A DNA stretch of 64,000 nt from the NCBI GenBank assembly GCA_963377175.1, contig CAUJNA010000536.1:106496-170495 (forward strand). Direction: 5' to 3'. The notes beneath the pieces were generated by a model. It did not search any database and was not told the DNA's origin. It saw only the letters and a program-made list of their open reading frames with translations. Of this stretch, positions 22,901 to 30,210 are shown one piece after another. How positions within the stretch are numbered: position 1 is the stretch's first letter; every line of letters begins with the position of its first letter. This DNA is from Effrenium voratum (lineage: Eukaryota > Sar > Dinophyceae > Suessiales > Symbiodiniaceae). A program made the translations under genes and the position numbers.

Positions 22901-25900
22901 ATGGGTTTACCAATCCCAACTGGCACGGTCTGTGGATTTTTTGTCCATCCACAACAATATGGTCGGGGTATGTTCAAAGGGGCGCGCGGCGCAGGTTTCC
23001 CATTTCTGGAAGGCTACGCGATCGTTGCAACATGGAACCCTGGGGTATGGAAGATCACTTTCCTCACGGGTTCCTTTGGCGACCCCAAGTCAGGGGATCT
23101 TCAAAAAAGACGCCTCCAAGGGACCTCCAATGAGATACTCAAAGACCTGGAGGATTTGCAAGCAATCCTCAAGGGATCTCCATGGGTGAAATCGCTCGGT
23201 TTTGCCCCGGATTTCAAAACCGGTGCCGATGCAGGATGGCGATGAGACGGCGCTGAGTACAGTCTCTGTAGAGGACCTCACAGGGCCATACTGGGCTCCA
23301 GTCGCATCTCGAGAGGACGGCCCGTCGCCCCCTCACTTGGCCTTGATGCGACTTGGCTGTTTTTTCCCCCCCCCCCCCAATTTGCTTGGATTTTTGTTTT
23401 CCGATTTTGAACGAATTGAAACCGGAGCACTCCCGAAAAGTTGCGGACCCCCAAAGTCATGGGTAGATTGCCACAGTGTTAAGCGGTCATAGAGGCTCCA
23501 GGCTGACATAGCTCTATTTTCCGAAGCCGACATTTGTTCCTTGGACCTCTTTTGCCGGGGTCTCAATGAGACCAAGGCGAGCCATGCTTCTTTTCCCTCA
23601 GACAGTGCGCGACATCCTGACCGCCCTGGGCGTTTCGCTGTCTGTGCCAGTTTTAGGCTCTGCCGGGAAGCTCTCTTGGGCCGAGCTGTTGGAAAGAAGT
23701 CCGCTGGCAGGCAGGCGTTTGCGTTTTTTACTTTTTGCCTAGACCCCAGCCTCTTTGAAGCAAACACCGGTCTGGTGGTGGGTTCACACAAGTCGTCGAC
23801 TTTTTGTTCAGGGAAGTGGCACGTTGGCCACAAGAAGCACATCTTGGCGCACGCCTTGATCTCGGACGCCTTCGTGCGCCGTGGGGCGCCCTTCTTCCGA
23901 CCCGAGCGCGCCTTGCGGTGGCTGCACTCCTGTGCGAGTCGGCTCACGCAGATGTGCGAGTCTCCGCTGCGCCTTCGACAAAGAGGGGCACATGGGAAAT
24001 TTCCATATCTTGGTGGCTCCCAGCCATCCCCTTAGCTTTTTAGCCTAGTGTTTAGTGGTAGTTTCCATTTAACCCACTTTTAGTTTGGCTTTTCGCGGGG
24101 GATCTGAGGGCAGCCCAGATATGGCGGTGTCTTCTTTTAAAGAAGAGGGTACCCCTTTTTTGAACGGTTTTTTGGGAAGGCATTATAGTAGGTAGCGTCA
24201 TGCACTTCTAGATTTTACATTCTGATGGCTGTTTTTTCGGGTTACCAACTATACTGGAAACTGGAATGGGTGGGTCCTCTTTTTGAGTTGGTCCCCCCTT
24301 TTGGTTTTAAAGGGAAGGAGGAAATCCTTGTGTTGGGGTCCAAATCTTAAAACACACACACACACACACCTGCTCAAAATACCCTCTTTTCCCAGTTCGT
24401 ATTTTGTTTTGGCAAACCAACTGTCATGCTACCAACTAAAAACCCGTTGGCATTTGGAGGTTGCGGGGGCACCCTACGGCTCCTATTTGACAGTTTTTGC
24501 GCCCAAATGGACTAGTTTTCTCGAAGCCAGGAAAAATGTTTGCTTTTCTGCTGTTGGTGGAAACAAAAAACTAACAACAGGGGCCACACACATATACAAG
24601 CAATACATATAAGATATATGTTTTTGGTGGGGGGGGAGGGGCGGTTGCGAGCCAGCCTGACCCGACTTGACCCGAGGTTCCAGCAAGAACTGCTGGACGC
24701 CCGACGGGTCTGGAGCGAGTCGCCGCTGGCGGTGGACCTGGCGTTGCGGGACTATCAGAGCTTCAACGCCGCCGAGGTGGGGATCTGAGGGATAGCCAGC
24801 GATTCTTGTCATCGCAGCTGACACCAGCGGATTCTCAGGTAACCCTTAGTTAGGTGATTTGGGGATTTGGGGATTTAGGTTTGGCTGACAAAGACAGTGC
24901 ACCTGGAAGATTAGTTCATGAAGTCACACTAACTTTGGATGAATTCAAAAGGCTGGGCTCTATCATCGAGCCTACTCTCTCACTGCTTTCCCGAGGCCAA
25001 GCGCCACACCTGACACCAACGGATTCTCAGGTTTGGGGATTTGGGGATTTTTGGTTTGGCTGCGACTGACCGGGTCAAATCGACGGTTTTCGGGGGTTAT
25101 CAAAGCCAGACAATGGGGGTTGATTCCCTGTAACCTACCGGTGATTACTTTGATAGTGCTTGGATGTTCGATTCGCCAAGTTAAGTGGCTAGCCAAATGG
25201 CCATACAACCCACTGGTGACTGGGGTTTACTAAGGAGGTTTCTGAGTGGGCTCTGGGCTCTGACCTAGGTTACCAACAAGTTACCAACTTGGCGAATCGA
25301 GCACCCCAGTAGCGAGCGATCTCCCCAAGCCCACACCAACGGTATCGCAGGTGACCCTTAGTTGGTTTGGAGTTGGATTTGGAGGGCTTTCGTGGAGGGT
25401 AAATAATGGGAAAAAGCACCTCCTTAAGCACCAAACCTCCGATTCGGCTCCAAACCACCAGTTAGAGAGAAGCTGAGTATCTTCCACACTTTCTTCAGAG
25501 TTGTTTCGCTTCCCCTGTTCGTTTCAATAGTTTTGAAGGGACTGCAGCACTGGACATATTTTCTGATTCATGGGATGAACAAAGCCAATGGTAGGTGGGC
25601 AGTCCCAAGGGGTGCAAATCGGAGAGTCTGGCATCTGATTTGCCGTGACTCAGGTAGCTCTTGGGATCTGAACTCCTGGTGTGAAGCCCAATCTTCCACT
25701 CCAAGCCTCACCTAACCTTCAGGGACGGGGTTGTGGTTGATCACAAGGGGTTTCTCCAACCACGTCTGCGATACAAGGGACTCTCCCCCTTTTGGGGGGG
25801 CGGGGGGTTAGTCTTTGGGAAGCCCTCTTTGTTGTACCGCAAGCGGTCAGTTCAACCACAGACCCCAAGCTCCACACCTCCAAGCCTTGACCAAACCACA

Positions 25901-28257
25901 AGGGAAGCTGAACTCAGGTAAGTATGAGGCAAAATTAAAGCGCCAGAAAACCGCAGGATGTAGTCCATGCTTCCATTCACCAGGGTTCCATTTTCGGTAT
26001 ATACCTTGACTGCTATTGGGTTGGATCTTTAGACTTTAACTTGTTGGGAAGTCAAGGGGGTTTTCAGTAAGCCCACAAAAAGTGAAACACTTTTTGCAGA
26101 GGGGGCAACAGCAACCAAGATGCCAAGATACCAAGATACCGATTTTTGGCCAGCCAGGTGGAGGGCAAGCTGCCCACTCTGCTGGAGCGCGCCATGAACT
26201 CCTGGCTGGGCGACGGCCTCCCGCTGCCGCACCCAGGGCCGCAGGGCGACGGCCCCGCGCCCGGCGCGGGGTACGCTGCGCCCGAGGCGGGGGTGCGGCC
26301 TCGGGAGTTCCTTTAATGTGGGCGCCTGTAGGAAACGGTTTGGATGCGGTTTTGGTGGATCCAGCCCCGTAGGATAGTAAAAGAGTACTAAAAGAATACT
26401 AAAAAGGACCGACAGGGGGAAGAACGGGTGAAATCCGCCAGAAAAACAACGCATCCAAACTGTTTTCTGGGCCACAGGCCCAAAGAGAGGCCTATTTACG
26501 CACTTGTTTGGGTCTGCGCCATTTTCCTGAATTTTCAATCCATGGGCTTGCAAGATAAGGCGGAGGCACTGGAAAGGCGACTCCTGGTGGAGGAACAAGA
26601 TGCCGAGTACAGGGAGAGCCTGGCTATGGACAATGCGCGTGAGCGCCTCCGGATCGAACTGGATTTTTTTTGTGGAATTTGGGGGTAGGGAGGGGGGGTG
26701 ATTCTGGACACTTGGAGTCTATTTGGGTTTGTCTCAAAGTTGGGAGGCTCCCCCAATGGACGGTTTCCTTTCGTCTTGCTTGTACCCCCCCAAAAAGAAT
26801 CAAAAACAAAAAAGGAGAGAGAAAAACACGCAATAAATCAGACACACCCATTTTGCAATCTTTTTGTGTAGGATGTTTGTTTTTTAGGCTTGAGGGACAC
26901 CTAGGCTCCCTATCCACCCTATCCACGCAAAACATGAGGGGAACGAGCTCACCCCAGATGAAGTTCCTTTACTCAGGAATTCCTTTGCTTCAGGTTTGTG
27001 AATCATATAATTTCCGATGAGCAATGGTCAGTATTCACCGTTCATCTAGTGTCAAGGGAATGACGCTGCAACGTCACCGGGGTACCCCTATGTCCAATTT
27101 TTTTTGGCCATGGCTTATGTATATGGCGGGCTTTACTCTTAGCGAAACCCGTGCGTGAGACTGGCCCATGCGTGAGCTCTTTGGCGGGGCTTGTGCGAGT
27201 TGACATGACCATCTCTAGTTTGGCTGCGTCTTGTTTTGAGGGTACCCAGTTTGGGGTTTCAAGGGGAAGCCATAAGGACAGCCAAAGCCATTTTGGGGGT
27301 CCCCCAAACAAGACGAGCCACCCATGTTGACCATAGAGCCTTGCTTCCTGGTTCTGTGCTTTTCAGACAGAGGCTTTTTAGTTTTTGTTGCGCCTCCATA
27401 CCTCCAAAGCCTTATTTTTCTACCCCCCTGACTCATTCTTGTTTTTTGATGTTTGGGTTTAACTTCCCTTTGTTGACCTTCAAAAGTGGGCGGTTTTAAT
27501 GAGACCCGTCATTCCCTCATGCTTTGAGAATCAGCAAGTCTTCGGGTTCCAAATTTGGCATACCTCCTCTACCAACTGGTGCTTTTTTTGCCCATCACCG
27601 CCAACACCCATACTCTCAGTGGACATTTGTGTCTTTCTGTCAACCCCTGTAAATGGGGTTATTTTAAAGGGAGCCAACAGGAAGACCAAATTCCATTTTG
27701 GGCCTCCCTATCTTTTTTTGGGTTGTGCCAAAGGGAAGCAACAGGCAAATTGAGCTCCTTTTTTGGCCTCCCCTCTTTTCTTGCTAGTCCCCCTTAGGGT
27801 TGTTCTGAATTTCCACTTGTGTCGACTCCTTTTCCTTTTGCCTACGGGGTTGGTTGAAAAGGCCGCTTGTTGGCCTCCGAGTTTGAGGCCTCTTCTTCGT
27901 CGAGGTCCCCCAGCTAGGTGCCCTTTCTCTCCGCTTTTTTGGGGGAGTTGGTACCCTTATTGAAACCTCTCTACTGAAGGACCTAGGGAAAGCTTGCCGC
28001 AAGTCCGTTTTTCTTCTTCTTCTCTTACAAAGGCGAAGTAGCTACACATGAATCTCTGACTCAATCAACCCCACAGACGGGTGGCTGTCCAGTAGAATTT
28101 CCGTCCATGAACACACTCTACTGGAGGGCCTCGCGTCGTGTTTTGGGTAAGGCAGCTGGCGGCCATGGGCTTCGAGCCCGGCGCCGCCAGCGAAGCGCTG
28201 CTGGCGAGCGGGGGCGACGTGGAGCGGGCGGTGCTGCGGCTCACGGAGAGCGAATGA
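7843..28257 (+). CDS. TCF25: TCF25/Rqc1 (NULP1) homologue with C-terminal UBA domain, 18 exons
   Basis: TCF25 (yeast Rqc1) works in the ribosome-associated quality-control complex, which handles stalled nascent chains with Listerin and p97/Cdc48. Exons 7843-7941, 8869-8998, 11627-11750, 12338-12437, 15599-15708, 17938-18034, 18338-18405, 19119-19158, 19271-19384, 21192-21302, 21672-21756, 22386-22489, 23602-23706, 23835-23957, 24684-24776 and 26158-26292 join in phase to 546 codons. Landmarks follow the family in order: N-terminal RKLQ start, lysine-rich then acidic linker, the LN-x3-E-L-x-R-x-F-like block, the WP block, the helical repeat core with GLPRTALE and LPNFAYAAALA, and the RR-x-W block. 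Exons 26560-26661 and 28156-28257 add a UBX-adaptor-like helix and a UBA domain (total about 613 residues; human TCF25 is 676). Most donors are GC or GA. The classic 'EHS-x2-Y' motif seems absent. The gene identity is strong; the last two exons belonging to it is likely but inferred. Confidence 0.85.
7972..8115. repeat. GGTCAAAACC family, copy 3 (in TCF25 intron 1)
   Basis: GGCTGTGGATCAAAACCAAT ... GGATGTTCACTGGGGG ... TTTTGAGCCATGGCC, beginning about 30 bp after the exon 1 donor. Confidence 0.7.
8869..8998 (+). CDS. TCF25: TCF25 exon 2, N-terminal acidic linker
   Basis: Acceptor GCCAG ends at 8868; the frame continues exon 1 in phase 0 as KVSTFAALLGEESEEDAEP and ends in KKKKR. TCF25 proteins carry 'FAAL' and a lysine-rich stretch here. 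End chosen at a GC donor (8999); a GA donor at 8996 is equally in phase. Confidence 0.7.
9209..9567. repeat. 14-bp minisatellite, about 25 copies
   Basis: Unit GAGCCRAGTGCATA, with a few variants (GTGCACA, GTGCGCA) and one indel near 9421. Because 14 is not a multiple of 3 but stops are absent on the - strand, it produces a long false open frame there. Within TCF25 intron 2. Confidence 0.95.
9636..10100. repeat. Tandem array, about 60-70 bp unit, around 7 copies
   Basis: Each unit contains GATCGGCGTGGTCGAGGTGC, AAAAACTCGAGGTTTT and GATCTGCCCGCGCGACCCTC. Copies differ by short indels. Second of four arrays in TCF25 intron 2. Confidence 0.9.
10236..10530. repeat. Tandem array, about 55-70 bp unit, around 5 copies
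   Basis: Units contain TTTCGCAGCTCCGGCTGGAA, AATCGCAACTTT and AAGTACGAAAGTAGTACG. Third array in TCF25 intron 2. Confidence 0.9.
10540..10803. repeat. Tandem array, about 66 bp unit, 3-4 copies, with 12-bp sub-repeats
   Basis: Built on AACTTGCT and GAACTTGC sub-repeats (GAGCAACTTGC, GAGAACTTGCTTG, CGCGCCAACAACTTGC). Fourth array in TCF25 intron 2. Confidence 0.9.
10917..11027. repeat. Family E, copy 2 (TCF25 intron 2)
   Basis: CATCCGGTTCCTTAGCTTTT ... GGGGGATCTGAGGACAGCCC, ending CAG like an acceptor. Confidence 0.65.
11627..11750 (+). CDS. TCF25: TCF25 exon 3, Lys-rich then acidic segment
   Basis: Acceptor CATCAG ends at 11626. The frame reads KKKGKKQESKQ and then EADEDDGDKLLDAALAEAAA, matching the KKKK...D-x-LL linker of the family. 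GA donor at 11751, phase 2, which matches exon 4. Confidence 0.7.
12168..12268. repeat. GGGTCAAAATTAAA family, copy 3
   Basis: GGATCAAAATTAAAGCACCA ... GGTTCCATTTACTAGGGCTC ... TTTTTGACCCACAAC, in TCF25 intron 3, ending about 70 bp before exon 4. Confidence 0.65.
12338..12437 (+). CDS. TCF25: TCF25 exon 4, conserved 'LN-x3-E-R-x-F' block
   Basis: Acceptor GCCCCAG ends at 12337. The frame reads LVISKNSFNAEKERSRLF, which aligns without gaps to the TCF25 block of the form L-x-V-x5-LN-x3-EL-x-R-x-F. Ended at a GA donor (12438, phase 0) that joins exon 5 in frame; a GC donor at 12442 is the alternative. Confidence 0.75.
13428..13496. repeat. (ACTCA)n-like pentamer/tetramer tract
   Basis: Four CTCA units followed by about ten CAACT pentamers, in TCF25 intron 4. 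Confidence 0.9.
13703..13785 (+). CDS. Unplaced GC-rich candidate exon inside TCF25 intron 4
   Basis: Acceptor CTGCCAG ends at 13702 and two frames are open with high GC3 (one reads ERLLKPRRGTSAVGMRP). TCF25 exons 4 and 5 already join in phase with correct spacing, so this may be an alternative exon, a relic or chance. A G-run and a pentamer tract lie just upstream. Confidence 0.22.
15599..15708 (+). CDS. TCF25: TCF25 exon 5, 'WP' block
   Basis: Acceptor CGCGCAG ends at 15598. The frame reads YRRLFLVVPTSEGWPRP, matching the family's R-x-x-LV-x-P-x-x-x-WP block, and ends EDSGLF. GA donor at 15709, phase 2, which matches the single leading base of exon 6. Confidence 0.8.
16126..16668 (+). other. 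Open frame of 180 codons in TCF25 intron 5, unidentified
   Basis: The frame is open from 16126 to 16668 and contains sensible-looking stretches (EVFQQKMSVFWTNSPYRSTW, DTGGPCVDQSIQALTFAMDL), but third positions are not GC-biased like the exons around it. It could be a decayed transposon protein or chance. No catalytic motif recognised. Confidence 0.2.
17938..18034 (+). CDS. TCF25: TCF25 exon 6, start of helical core
   Basis: Acceptor TTGTCAG ends at 17937. LELAQCALLHDP then IRDFLAEFPFSVEAV aligns without gaps to the human stretch around 'MEPNNIVVLLQTSPYHVD'. GA donor at 18035 gives phase 0 into exon 7. Confidence 0.8.
18338..18405 (+). CDS. TCF25: TCF25 exon 7
   Basis: Acceptor ATTGCAG ends at 18337. 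The frame reads EVARQANEHQHAFDLLRR, matching the family block with 'A-x-DL-x-ER'. GC donor at 18406, phase 2. The heptamer AGGCGCG spans this donor and is repeated across the next acceptor. Confidence 0.8.
18972..19085. repeat. 8-bp C-rich minisatellite (CCACCCCA)n
   Basis: About 13 units of CCACCCCA. The - strand carries regularly spaced G4 runs and could form a G-quadruplex. It ends about 35 bp before the exon 8 acceptor and may serve as its pyrimidine tract. Confidence 0.95.
19119..19158 (+). CDS. TCF25: TCF25 exon 8 (40 bp)
   Basis: Acceptor TTTGAG ends at 19118. The single leading G completes the Arg codon from exon 7, giving LLRRAVYAVDCCFEVA, which matches the family's ERAL-x-x-x-C-x-F. 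GC donor at 19159. It sits between an 8-bp minisatellite and an intron made of one repeat element. Confidence 0.8.
19159..19270. repeat. GGTCAAAACC family, copy 4: constitutes TCF25 intron 8
   Basis: Starts GCGGGTCAAAACCAATGGGA and ends TTTTGACCCCTGGCCAG. Its limits coincide with the GC donor after exon 8 and the AG acceptor before exon 9, both fixed by frame and homology. The terminal GTCAAAA/TTTTGAC is an inverted repeat. Confidence 0.8.
19271..19384 (+). CDS. TCF25: TCF25 exon 9
   Basis: Acceptor TGGCCAG ends at 19270, phase 0. The frame reads FAPFAESSQRVARGEG and ends EEEPAWQ, which lines up with the human 'HPLF...RPENRSFY' region. GC donor at 19385 (CAG|GC). Confidence 0.75.
19385..21191 (+). 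other. TCF25 intron 9
   Basis: Contains a duplicated segment: the AAATGGGAAAAG...GACCATGGTCATT...GGG...GGAATGCTG motif at about 19,514-19,562 recurs at about 19,890-19,932. Short repeats of the GGTTTTTAAGGGACGTCAAAA type are also present. No exon seen. Confidence 0.45.
21192..21302 (+). CDS. TCF25: TCF25 exon 10, 'G-x-PRTALE' block
   Basis: Acceptor TCGAAG ends at 21191. LCALLSYM and LAFQGLPRTALEAGRRM match the human 'LALYKQM' and 'KRGCPRTALEYCK' stretches with the same spacing; this is the clearest landmark in the gene. GC donor at 21303, phase 0. Confidence 0.9.
21672..21756 (+). CDS. TCF25: TCF25 exon 11, 'EDPL...LALRARNY' block
   Basis: Acceptor CCCAAG ends at 21671. DPLHALAHLEILALKAEDY matches human 'DPLCMLLLIDHLALRARNY' position by position, then EQLLSVSERR. 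GC donor at 21757, phase 1, matching the two leading bases of exon 12. Confidence 0.9.
22386..22489 (+). CDS. TCF25: TCF25 exon 12, 'LPNF' block
   Basis: Acceptor TTCCACAG ends at 22385 after a C-run. LPNFAYAAALAHFLR matches the family's LPNFAFSVPLAYFLL. GC donor at 22490, phase 0. Confidence 0.9.
23602..23706 (+). CDS. TCF25: TCF25 exon 13
   Basis: A long pyrimidine tract and CTCAG end at 23601. The frame reads VRDILTALGVSLSVPVL then GKLSWAELLERSPL, matching the FP-x-VL-x-x-LL region. The segment linking exons 12 and 13 is shorter than in human TCF25. GC donor at 23707, phase 0. Confidence 0.7.
23835..23957 (+). CDS. TCF25: TCF25 exon 14
   Basis: Acceptor CACAAG ends at 23834. ILAHALISDAFVRR and FFRPERALRWLHSC correspond to human 'LVNLYLGRSHFLW' and 'EPATMSWLEENV'. 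GA donor at 23958, phase 0. Confidence 0.8.
24005..24117. repeat. Family E, copy 3 (TCF25 intron 14)
   Basis: GGTGGCTCCCAGCCATCCCC ... TTTAGTGGTAGTTTCCATTT ... GATCTGAGGGCAGCCCAG, starting about 50 bp after the exon 14 donor. Confidence 0.65.
24684..24776 (+). CDS. TCF25: TCF25 exon 15
   Basis: Acceptor GTTCCAG ends at 24683. LLDARRVWSESPLAV then LALRDYQSFNAAE matches human 'RRKVLYQRAPRNI' and 'HVILSEIKEA'. GT donor at 24777, phase 0. GTGG occurs at both the donor and the next acceptor. Confidence 0.8.
25153..25316. mobile_element. TTCGATTCGCC-ended inverted-repeat element
   Basis: TGGATGTTCGATTCGCCAAG near the left end and CTTGGCGAATCGAGCACCCC at the right. A second full copy is at 58150; partial ends occur near 32117, 48932 and 58461. 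Confidence 0.6.
25366..25473. repeat. Hairpin element ending (G)GAAGCTGA (family D)
   Basis: GGTTTGGAGTTGGATTTGGA ... CCGATTCGGCTCCAAACCAC ... GAGAAGCTGAG. Other copies end at about 4815, 29945, 38222, 40533, 47338 and 59404. Confidence 0.6.
25732..25860. mobile_element. TGTGGTTG...CAACCACA element
   Basis: Terminal inverted repeat about 8 bp; internal TTAGTCTTTGGGAAGCCCT shared with the copies at 32983 (inverted) and 52943. Confidence 0.6.
26158..26292 (+). CDS. TCF25: TCF25 exon 16, end of family homology
   Basis: Acceptor CAGCCAG ends at 26157, phase 0. VEGKLPTLLERAMNSWLGDG extends the EV-x-x-LP motif, then a Pro/Gly-rich linker follows. GT donor at 26293. If read through, the frame stops at 26313-26315, so a TCF25 ending here without the UBA exons is the alternative. 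Confidence 0.7.
26560..26661 (+). CDS. UBX-adaptor-like helix exon (exon 17)
   Basis: Acceptor GATAAG ends at 26559, phase 0. LLVEEQDAEYRESLAMD followed by NARERLRIEL resembles the 'EQQD-x-AY-x-x-SL-x-x-D-x-EKE' helix that precedes the UBX domain in FAF-type p97 adaptors. GA donor at 26662, phase 0; joining to the next exon creates a complete UBA first helix (RIELLAAMGF), which supports both splice sites. Confidence 0.7.
28156..28257 (+). CDS. UBA-domain terminal exon (exon 18)
   Basis: Acceptor AAGGCAG ends at 28155, phase 0, stop TGA at 28255-28257. The frame reads LAAMGFEPGAASEALLASGG then DVERAVLRLTESE, with the UBA hallmarks MGF, the A-x-x-AL helix, the GGDVE turn and AV-x-x-L. UBA domains bind ubiquitin and often prefer K48-linked chains. 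Third positions are almost all G/C. Confidence 0.85.
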   Translation: MAAMGFEPGAASEALLASGGDVERAVLRLTESE

Positions 28258-29551
28258 GCCGAAAAAAGCGTCCGAAAAGCTGGGCTTCGGCTGGGCTTCG
28301 CAGCCATCCGGTGCCTTTGCATTTTCTCGTTTTTTTTTTGGTTTTGTTTTGGCTCTCCTGGTGCTATATGTTTTTTTGTTTTTGTTTCCTTTTTTTCATT
28401 TTTCGCAGCCCTCCGGTTCTATAGCTTCTTCAGTTTTTTTTTTGTGTTTAGTGGTTGGATTTCCAGTTGACTCGCTAAAAGTTAAACTTTTGGCAGTCTG
28501 AAGACAGCCCAGCTGGGTTTGTCGCTTTTTGGGGGACGCTTCAACTTGAGGCCAAGGCATTCCTATGGTTGTCAAGGATCCCCCAATCCCAACAGGGGCT
28601 TCCTTGCGACTAATGGGCTCGATTAGGGGCCAATAGTGTTCCTTCTGGTGGACCATTTCCAGGCAGTCCAACTTTCTTTGGTGGTTTTAAAGGGACACCC
28701 AAAGGAAAGCCGAATCCATTTTGGGGGGTCCAAATCCTCAAAACAGACGCCACCCGTATGAGTCCCAGACCTTAGGTGGCGAAACTCGGACCCGCTTTTG
28801 GCCCGATTTTGACGAACCCAACACGGGACCCGCTGGGGCGGTCGGCTTGACGCATCATGATTCGACATGCGCGGGTTTGACGTCGCTTTCACAGGATTCG
28901 GCGCAGATTCACCCCGAAGTCATGGATCCAACGCGTGCACCATGCTTAGCTTGGTGCATTTCTTGGTTTCTCACTCCCTGACTTCCTGAACTTTATACTT
29001 TTTGAGTTTGGACAATTTTAGTGGCGAACAAAAGTTCAGACTTTTTGTAGCCAATCCGCTCAATCGGATGTAAGGTTTGTTGCGCCATTTGCACCAGATC
29101 AGAGTATATCATTTGCTTGAAAGAAATGTCACTGGAATTTCCGGGCACGAGGTGACTCAACAAAACCTGGCGGCGGGATTCTCCAACGGGTGAACCCTAT
29201 CCCAGTGTTTTGCGGAAGGCAAAAGCGAACTATATCTTCAGCTATCCCAGAAAGGACTCGAAATCCCAAAGTGCCTCATGGGCTGCCTCATGGGTATGTG
29301 TAGAAAGGGACTTGGATGTTTTTCCTTTTAGCTTCCCTTTGCACCACCGAACAAGCAAAAACCACATGCACAGACCCTGCCTCACTAAAGCCTGGGTTCG
29401 AGCCCTTGAACTTCGACAATTATCTAGGAACTCAGCCTAGACTCAGGCCCGGAGCCGTATGAGACATAAAGCGTGCCCGCTTTTGCTTCCCCAAATGAAT
29501 TTTCGACCGGCGAAGTTTGGTTTCCACAAGTCCCAGTGACTTCCACCCAAG
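28258..29551. other. Probable 3' flank of TCF25 homologue; no exon seen
   Basis: Begins after the TGA. T-runs and a family E element follow. I see neither a clear polyadenylation signal nor a start of a new gene. Confidence 0.4.
28398..28512. repeat. Family E, copy 4 (downstream of TCF25)
   Basis: CGCAGCCCTCCGGTTCTATA ... GTGTTTAGTGGTTGGATTTC ... GAAGACAGCCCAG. The 5' part is also repeated at 28302-28320. Confidence 0.6.
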
Positions 29552-29640
29552 ACCACCTGATTCTGCTTCGAGAGGACTTGGCCGTGCCAGAGGTCGCGCA
29601 GGCGAGTATTTGCTGCTTCGAGGAGTGCGAGAAATACGGG
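29552..29640 (+). CDS. Candidate exon, unrecognised protein
   Basis: Acceptor CCCAAG ends at 29551. LILLREDLAVPEVAQ then ASICCFEECEKYG with strong GC3. The end is approximate; the frame meets a TGA shortly after. Function unknown. Confidence 0.45.
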
Positions 29641-30145
29641 AAAAAAAACTGAGAACTCTGGCGTTCTGTTTTTTTTGGTTGGAATGGGCTGTCCCATTCC
29701 TCCAAGTTGGCGAGCATGTTTTGGGAGGAAGCTTGGACTCGGCCCAATGTTTGAGCGTGGGGCGGGTTGGGTGCATTCCAAGCTTTTGATGCCTTTGGGC
29801 GGGGTGGGGTGGGGGGGTGGGGTAGTTCAGGTATCCCTTAATTGGTGGCTTCTGGTGGTTTGGATTTGGATTTGATCCCTGGTTCTTGAAGATAAAGTGG
29901 AAGCCACCCAACCTCCACAGCTCCAAACCAGCGATTCGGCGAACCAACCCCTCATGTTTGAGCGGAACATATATGGCACCGGCTGTTTCGAGAGGTTTCT
30001 CGCCATTTACCAGGTGATCTTTAGCCCTATGGGTCGAACCGCACCTCCATGGGAAGGTGTTGGACCTCAAACAAGGCCGGTTTCAGGGCCAGTTTCATGC
30101 TTGAGGGTGATTCTTTTGTGCAGGGGAAGCTGAGTAGAACCCATT

Positions 30146-30210
30146 CGATCTCACAAAGCTCTCTCGACTGGAGAAGGGGTCGCCTGAGGCGCCCGAGACG
30201 GCGTTGAAGA
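30146..30210 (+). CDS. Candidate terminal exon, unrecognised
   Basis: Acceptor GAGTAG, then NPFDLTKLSRLEKGSPEAPE and a TGA. It follows a GGGAAGCTGAG repeat end. The - strand of the same stretch is also open with strong GC3 (PQVFNAVSGASGDPFSSRES, GT donor), so the strand is uncertain. Confidence 0.3.
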
